Part shown: positions 5,464 through 10,629 of the stretch, piece after piece
Layout: each line of letters starts with the position of its first letter
How positions within the stretch are numbered: the first letter of the stretch is position 1
From: an uncultured Alphaproteobacteria bacterium
GTDB lineage: Bacteria > Pseudomonadota > Alphaproteobacteria > Bin95
Length of the DNA: 10,629 bases
Assembly: GCA_913060845.1 (NCBI GenBank)
Contig: CAJXVF010000031.1
Coordinates: 1 to 10,629, forward strand
Reading direction: 5' to 3'
Notes under the pieces: generated by a model
The model's database searches: none
The model's input: the letters and a program-made list of their open reading frames with translations, nothing else
What the model was told of the DNA's origin: nothing
Made by a program: the position numbers and the translations under genes

Positions 5464-6051
5464 TTAACGGCGCTCGCGCAGGTCTTGCGCAAGCGATGCT
5501 GTCGTGTCGGACGCAGTCGCGTCCTTGGCTGGGAAGAATGTATAGGATAGCGTGATGGTTTTCACGTCATCCAAATTGCGTTCATCAAAAATTTCCGGGT
5601 CAATGAAGAAGGACACTGGAAAGTCCATGGTCTGACCGGGTTGCAGCGTTTGCTCTTCAAAGCAGAAGCATTGGATCTTGCTGAAATATCCACCGACCTT
5701 CTGGGGCGTCACATTGAAGACCGCAGTCCCCATGCTCGCCTTGGTGCCTAGATTGGTCGCCTCAAAGAATGCAAGCTTTTCTTCGCCAAGCTTCACGGTG
5801 ATTTCACGGCTAACAGGTTTGAAGCGCCAATTCAGGGAATCGCTGATATCAGCATTGAACCGCACGATGATCGTGCGATCGGATTGTGCGCCCGGTGCCA
5901 TTTCAGCCCGCTGCGTCGTACCGCCAAACCCTGTCACTTTGCAGAACAGATCGTAGAGCGGGACCGAGGCATAGGCCAAGCCGATCATCGCCGCGACAAC
6001 GCCGCCGCAGACCAAACCAACACGTTTGTTTTTGGCCGCACCACTGCTCAT
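5464..6051 (-). CDS. ctaG: Cytochrome c oxidase assembly protein CtaG (Cox11 type)
   Basis: A 195-residue CtaG/Cox11 copper chaperone that delivers copper to the CuB site of subunit I. One N-terminal membrane helix (about residues 11-31) anchors a periplasmic Ig-like domain. The copper-binding CFCFEEQTLQPGQ motif is at 128-140 with C128 and C130, and a third conserved cysteine is C37 in LYDLFCKVTGFGGTTQ. MDFPVSFFIDPE and TLSYTFFPA near the end are also typical. Length is normal for the family. The ATG overlaps the stop of the small CoxF-like gene as ATGA, and no Shine-Dalgarno sequence is evident, so translational coupling is likely. Its own TAA lies within the ribosome site of ctaE. Confidence 0.97.
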   Translation of the reverse strand: MSSGAAKNKRVGLVCGGVVAAMIGLAYASVPLYDLFCKVTGFGGTTQRAEMAPGAQSDRTIIVRFNADISDSLNWRFKPVSREITVKLGEEKLAFFEATNLGTKASMGTAVFNVTPQKVGGYFSKIQCFCFEEQTLQPGQTMDFPVSFFIDPEIFDERNLDDVKTITLSYTFFPAKDATASDTTASLAQDLRERR

Positions 6052-6185
6052 CCGGCGGCTCCGAGGCCAGCCTGAATGCGGACCACTGTCACCAGATAGA
6101 ATACACCCATCAGGCAGACCAAAGCCGCCAATAGCGCCAGATTACGGCGCCGCTTGCGACGATGCAGGTCCGAATCACGGGACAT
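6048..6185 (-). CDS. Small CoxF-like single-span membrane protein
   Basis: A 45-residue open frame exactly between ctaB and ctaG, where alphaproteobacterial oxidase operons carry the tiny coxF-type gene. It starts MSRDSDLHRRKRRRN, a very basic cytoplasmic tail, then has one membrane helix LALLAALVCLMGVFYLVTVV (about 16-35) and a short RIQAGLGAAG end. The charge pattern predicts N-in, C-out topology. Its ATG (6183-6185) is 35 bases after the ctaB stop, with only weak AAAGAAA as a ribosome site; its TGA overlaps the ctaG ATG by 4 bases. Position, overlap and topology support a real gene, probably an assembly helper working with CtaG. The function is inferred from position, and a gene this short is easily missed in annotation. 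Confidence 0.82.
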   Translation of the reverse strand: MSRDSDLHRRKRRRNLALLAALVCLMGVFYLVTVVRIQAGLGAAG

Positions 6186-6220
6186 TGTTTCTTTGAAATT
6201 TGCGGGCTTAGGCAAAGGCA

Positions 6221-7135
6221 TCAGATCAATCCAATCGCCCAGTTGGCCAGCAAACCCGCTAGCAACAGGAAGAGATACAGAATCGAGAAGCCGAATAGCC
6301 GCTTTGCATCTTTGTCCGAGTCTGATCGGTACAGCTTCGCTGCAAGGGCAACAAACCCAGCACCCAGCAAGCCCGCAAATATGCCGTAGCCAATTCCAGC
6401 AATCCCGGCGAATACCGGCGCCACGCCTAAAGGCGCAACGATCAAGCTATAAATCAGGATCTGCTTACGGGTTTCATCCCGGCCAGCAATGACTGGCAGC
6501 ATTGGAACACCGGCCCGCGCGTAATCACCGGACCGATAGAGCGCCAGCGCCCAGAAGTGCGGGGGCGTCCAAAAGAAGATAATCAGGAACAACACCACAC
6601 CACCAAGCGCGATATCGCCGGTAACAGCGGCCCAGCCGATCATGGGTGGGAACGCGCCAGCAGCACCGCCAATAACGATGTTCTGCGTCGTGCGGCGCTT
6701 CAGCCACATGGTGTAGATGCCTATATAGAACAGAATAGTAAAAGCGAGCAGCCCCGCAGCCAACCAATTCAAAGCGAGCCCCATTAGAGCGACAGAGCCT
6801 GCGGACAAAATACAGCCGAACGCCAGGGCTGCTTCAGGCGAAACTTTACCCGCCGGGATAGGACGCTTTTGGGTGCGGGACATGATTGCGTCTATGTCCG
6901 CGTCGTACCACATATTTATGGAACCAGATGCGCCAGCGCCAATCGCGATACAGAGAACAGCAACGAACCCAAGCACTGGGTGGATCGGTCCAGGTGCCAA
7001 CGCTAATCCGACAAGGCCGGAGAACACCACCAGCGACATCACCCGCGGCTTCAAGAGCGCGATAAAATCACTAGCCTCGCCGCCGTCAGCTTCCGCTGGT
7101 AGAACGCGCGCTGGTTGGATGGATGCCTCAGACAT
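6221..7135 (-). CDS. ctaB: Protoheme IX farnesyltransferase (heme O synthase)
   Basis: A 304-residue UbiA-superfamily prenyltransferase that attaches a farnesyl group to heme b, giving heme O, the precursor of the heme a used by this oxidase. The first aspartate-rich motif is [19 protein letters not shown] (74-92) with the downstream RT and RP residues usual for heme O synthase. [20 protein letters not shown] and the [12 protein letters not shown] block (the cytoplasmic loop with the conserved histidine) are also present. About eight to nine membrane helices can be seen; length is typical. The N-terminal ~25 residues are variable and acidic. It lies 36 bases after ctaD; the ribosome site is weak (CGGA). 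No heme A synthase (ctaA) gene is in this window, so it must be elsewhere if heme a is made. Confidence 0.97.
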   Translation of the reverse strand: MSEASIQPARVLPAEADGGEASDFIALLKPRVMSLVVFSGLVGLALAPGPIHPVLGFVAVLCIAIGAGASGSINMWYDADIDAIMSRTQKRPIPAGKVSPEAALAFGCILSAGSVALMGLALNWLAAGLLAFTILFYIGIYTMWLKRRTTQNIVIGGAAGAFPPMIGWAAVTGDIALGGVVLFLIIFFWTPPHFWALALYRSGDYARAGVPMLPVIAGRDETRKQILIYSLIVAPLGVAPVFAGIAGIGYGIFAGLLGAGFVALAAKLYRSDSDKDAKRLFGFSILYLFLLLAGLLANWAIGLI

Positions 7136-7171
7136 GGATCCGTTTATGCCTTTCAGAGAAGGGACAAGCGC

Positions 7172-8836
<1,665 letters not shown>

Positions 8837-9733
8837 CTAATTTGAAACGGCGGCGAGGTTTACCGAAATATCGGCAACCTCTGCGTATTCAGCTTTAGAC
8901 TTAGCGGCCCAATCTAAAAACTTTTCGTCATCCACGGCGCGAATTTCAATAGGCATGTATGCGTGATCCTTGCCACAAAGCTCCGAGCACTGCCCAAAGA
9001 AGCGCGTTCCTTGATACTCCGGATTGATCAGCGTCCAGGTCTCGTTCAAGCGTCCCGGAACGGCATCTAATTTGAGACCAAGTGATGGCATAGCAAAGTT
9101 GTGCAATACACCGTCAGCGGATGAAGTAATTAAAACGCGAATCTTTGCGCTCACCGGCAAATTCAGGGGCACATCGACAGATAGCTGCCGAATATCATCC
9201 GGCCCCAATTCTGATGGTGACTTGATGCGGCTTTCAAATTCAAAACCGCCGATCTTCTGGCCCTTATATTCCTGCTCGGGAATCTCATAGACCCAGTACC
9301 ACTGGCGACCCGTCGCCTTAATGGTGAGATCGGCATCTTCAATGCTGTCTGCGAAATAAAGCAACTTGAAGCTTGGAATGGCGAGCAGCACCAGGATCAG
9401 CACGGGAATACCGGTCCACAGCACTTCAATCAGGGTGTTGTGTGTGGTGCGCGACGGTGTTGGATTGGACTTCGCATTGAAACGAATGACCACATAAATC
9501 AGCAGACCCAGCACAAACAACGTGATCAGGGTGATGACCCAGAGCAGGATGTTGTGCAGGTCGTGAATCGCCTGCGCCGTCGGTGAGGCAGCGTCCTGCA
9601 GGCCCATGCCCCAGTTCGTCGGCCGTCCGGCTGCGGCCCAAACCGCGCCAGATGAGACCGCCGTCCAAAGGCCGGCAACCGCCGCTACACCCCATACTGC
9701 GGCCTGCCGCGCCGCCTGCTTTGCAATTGCCAT
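8837..9733 (-). CDS. ctaC: Cytochrome c oxidase subunit II
   Basis: A 298-residue subunit II that accepts electrons from cytochrome c through its binuclear CuA centre. A signal peptide (residues 1 to about 35, ending AVWAAA) precedes two membrane helices (about 61-83 and 103-125) and a periplasmic cupredoxin domain. The aromatic electron-entry motif is GRQWYWVYE (142-150). CuA ligands H211, C249, E251, C253, H257 and M260 are all seen, the last five in GQCSELCGKDHAYMP. No C-terminal heme c motif (CxxCH) follows, so this is the plain, not the caa3, form. ATG 9733 is chosen because it begins the basic signal peptide and has GGAG upstream; the frame runs 24 codons further to 9805, but that part lacks signal-peptide character. 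It is the first gene of the oxidase operon. Confidence 0.98.
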   Translation of the reverse strand: MAIAKQAARQAAVWGVAAVAGLWTAVSSGAVWAAAGRPTNWGMGLQDAASPTAQAIHDLHNILLWVITLITLFVLGLLIYVVIRFNAKSNPTPSRTTHNTLIEVLWTGIPVLILVLLAIPSFKLLYFADSIEDADLTIKATGRQWYWVYEIPEQEYKGQKIGGFEFESRIKSPSELGPDDIRQLSVDVPLNLPVSAKIRVLITSSADGVLHNFAMPSLGLKLDAVPGRLNETWTLINPEYQGTRFFGQCSELCGKDHAYMPIEIRAVDDEKFLDWAAKSKAEYAEVADISVNLAAVSN

Positions 9734-9753
9734 CGTTCTGCTTTCTCCAGAGC

Positions 9754-9770
9754 GCTCCGCCCGGCGGAGC
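9754..9770 (-). promoter_or_regulatory. Perfect hairpin in the ctaC leader
   Basis: GCTCCGC (9754-9760) and GCGGAGC (9764-9770) are perfect reverse complements around a 3-base loop. The 7-bp G-C-rich stem would sit 20 bases upstream of the ctaC start codon, just before the GGAG ribosome site. It could protect the 5' end of the mRNA or affect initiation. The pairing is seen; the role is inferred, and no U-run follows that would make it a terminator. Confidence 0.45.
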
Positions 9771-9852
9771 CCTAACAGACAGGAGACGCAACGGCCCCTA
9801 TCCAACGCTAACCGTCATTTCGTACACTATCTGTGACGCGCCCGGAACCTAT

Positions 9853-9867
9853 GCGACCCGATGTCGC
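9853..9867. promoter_or_regulatory. Candidate RegA/PrrA/RegR-type redox regulator site
   Basis: GCGAC (9853-9857), five bases, GTCGC (9863-9867) is a perfect inverted repeat. It fits the half-sites and spacing described for the RegA/PrrA/RegR/ActR response regulators (GNGRC, five bases, GNCGC), although the inner bases differ from the fuller RegR consensus. It lies mid-way between ctaC (120 bases upstream of its start) and tldD. These regulators are known to control terminal oxidase genes in alphaproteobacteria, so oxygen or redox control of the cta operon is plausible. Confidence 0.35.
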
Positions 9868-9887
9868 TCGATTTCAGCGCCGCCTGC

Positions 9888-9899
9888 AAATGCGCATTT
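9888..9899. repeat. 12-bp perfect palindrome in the tldD-ctaC intergenic region
   Basis: AAATGCGCATTT is identical to its reverse complement and lies 20 bases from the GCGAC/GTCGC repeat. It has the symmetry of a dimeric regulator site, but I do not recognise the protein that would bind it. The remainder of the 255-base gap (9734-9988) shows no convincing -35/-10 pair for either gene and no coding frame. Confidence 0.5.
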
Positions 9900-9988
9900 C
9901 GACCAAGACTGCATATTTCTTATTCACATGCGTGATCTAGTTTATACATCAACTGAAGCCGATTCTCACCCTTGGAGCCCGCGTCAAA

Positions 9989-10629
9989 ATGGACCCGATC
10001 AGCGCAACTGACCGCCTCTTCTTTGAAGAAACCGGGCTTGAGCCCGCCGCCGCCCGCAAAAGCCTTATGGATGGCCTCGCCGGCGCAGATGATGGCGAGC
10101 TGTTCCTCGAACGAACAACCAGCGAAAGCCTAGGCTTCGATGATGGTGTGCTCCGGGCTGCATCAAATGATGTTTCCCAAGGCTTTGGCCTCCGTGCCGT
10201 CGCTGGCGAATTCGCCGCATATGCCCATGGTGGCGAGATTTCGAACGCCGCTCTCGCCCGCGCTGCGGAAACCGCACGCGAAGCCGGGAAAGGCCGCGGC
10301 GGCGCATTGGCAGACGGTCCGCCAATCCAAAACAAACGCATTTACGATTCGGCGGACCCTACACAAACGCCTGATTTCGCCGCCAAAGTCAGCGTGTTGG
10401 AGCAGATCGACGCTTATCTCCGCGCTAAGGACCCGTTGGTGGCGCAGGTTTCTGGCTCCATCCATGCAGAAATGCAGGCCGTGCGCATTATCCGGGCAGA
10501 TGGTCGGGAAGCAGCGGATTTCCGCCCGCTAGTCCGCGTATCTATATCCGTCACCGTAAAACGCGGTGATCGGATGGAAACCGGCAGCGATGGCCGTGGC
10601 GGTCGGATGCCGCTCGCCCAGTTCCTAGA
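9989..10629 (+). CDS. tldD: Metalloprotease TldD, N-terminal part (truncated by contig end)
   Basis: The first 213 codons of TldD, the metalloprotease subunit that works with TldE/PmbA in cleaving small peptides and maturing modified peptides. The full protein is about 475-480 residues. Seen are the N-terminal MDPISATDRLFFEETGL, the beta-domain ELFLERTTSESLGFDDGVL, GFGLRAVAGEFAAYAHGGE, and RIIRADGREAADFRPLVRV followed by GRGGR. The HExxxH zinc motif lies further downstream and is outside the window, so activity cannot be checked. The frame stays open to the last base; there is no frameshift. ATG 9989 is the first codon giving the family N-terminus; upstream GGAG at about 9974-9977 is 11 bases away. 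It is divergent from ctaC, an order common in alphaproteobacteria. Confidence 0.94.
   Translation, partial: MDPISATDRLFFEETGLEPAAARKSLMDGLAGADDGELFLERTTSESLGFDDGVLRAASNDVSQGFGLRAVAGEFAAYAHGGEISNAALARAAETAREAGKGRGGALADGPPIQNKRIYDSADPTQTPDFAAKVSVLEQIDAYLRAKDPLVAQVSGSIHAEMQAVRIIRADGREAADFRPLVRVSISVTVKRGDRMETGSDGRGGRMPLAQFL

Noticed and set aside
9734..9805. N-terminal extension of CtaC by 24 residues
   Set aside because: The extension is Arg/Cys/Ser-rich without signal-peptide character and spans the leader hairpin; ATG 9733 begins a normal signal peptide.
9930..9975. FNR-like TTGAT/ATCAA boxes near the tldD start
   Set aside because: The half-sites on either strand are imperfect and about 10 bases apart instead of 4, so they do not fit an FNR site.

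Overview
The window is a piece of an alphaproteobacterial chromosome at the end of a draft contig. The clearest taxonomic sign is the order tldD / ctaC-ctaD-ctaB-(coxF-like)-ctaG-ctaE-DUF983-surf1, a layout known from alphaproteobacterial aa3-type cytochrome c oxidase loci. The proteins are also most like alphaproteobacterial families (BrnT/BrnA pair, CtaG, SURF1, DUF983). I cannot place it to genus. The first 48 bases are not genomic: they are leftover Illumina Nextera i7 adapter, so the real sequence starts at about base 49.

Left part (49-2030, plus strand): the C-terminal end of an M20-family amidohydrolase, then a tightly packed row of brnT (toxin), brnA (antitoxin), a small single-domain cupin, and a larger cupin resembling cysteine dioxygenase. 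brnT and brnA overlap, and only 11 bases separate each later pair, so brnT-brnA-cupin-cupin could be one transcript. A good sigma70-like promoter with an inverted repeat lies in front of brnT, but it overlaps the only usable brnT start codon (TTG).

Middle part (2043-3671): a glutathione S-transferase gene on the minus strand, divergent from a plus-strand gene for a Tat-exported DUF547 protein. The GST gene converges on the cupin row with 12 bases between stops. The DUF547 gene converges on the oxidase operon with 3 bases between stops.

Right part (3675-9733, minus strand): a compact operon for the aa3-type cytochrome c oxidase. It reads ctaC (subunit II, CuA), ctaD (subunit I, heme a, a3 and CuB), ctaB (heme O synthase), a 45-residue CoxF-like membrane protein, ctaG (copper delivery to CuB), ctaE (subunit III), a DUF983 zinc-ribbon membrane protein and surf1 (heme a insertion). 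Three core subunits and four or five assembly factors are thus made together, with ATGA stop/start overlaps at two junctions. All main metal ligands and proton-channel residues checked in CtaC and CtaD are present, so the oxidase should be functional. tldD starts divergently at 9989 and runs off the right end. The 255-base tldD-ctaC intergenic region carries two perfect palindromic elements, one of which fits the half-sites of the RegA/PrrA/RegR redox regulators.

I see no clearly undescribed system here. The less ordinary points are the linkage of brnTA to two uncharacterised cupins, the conflict between the brnT promoter and its start codon, and the candidate regulatory elements.
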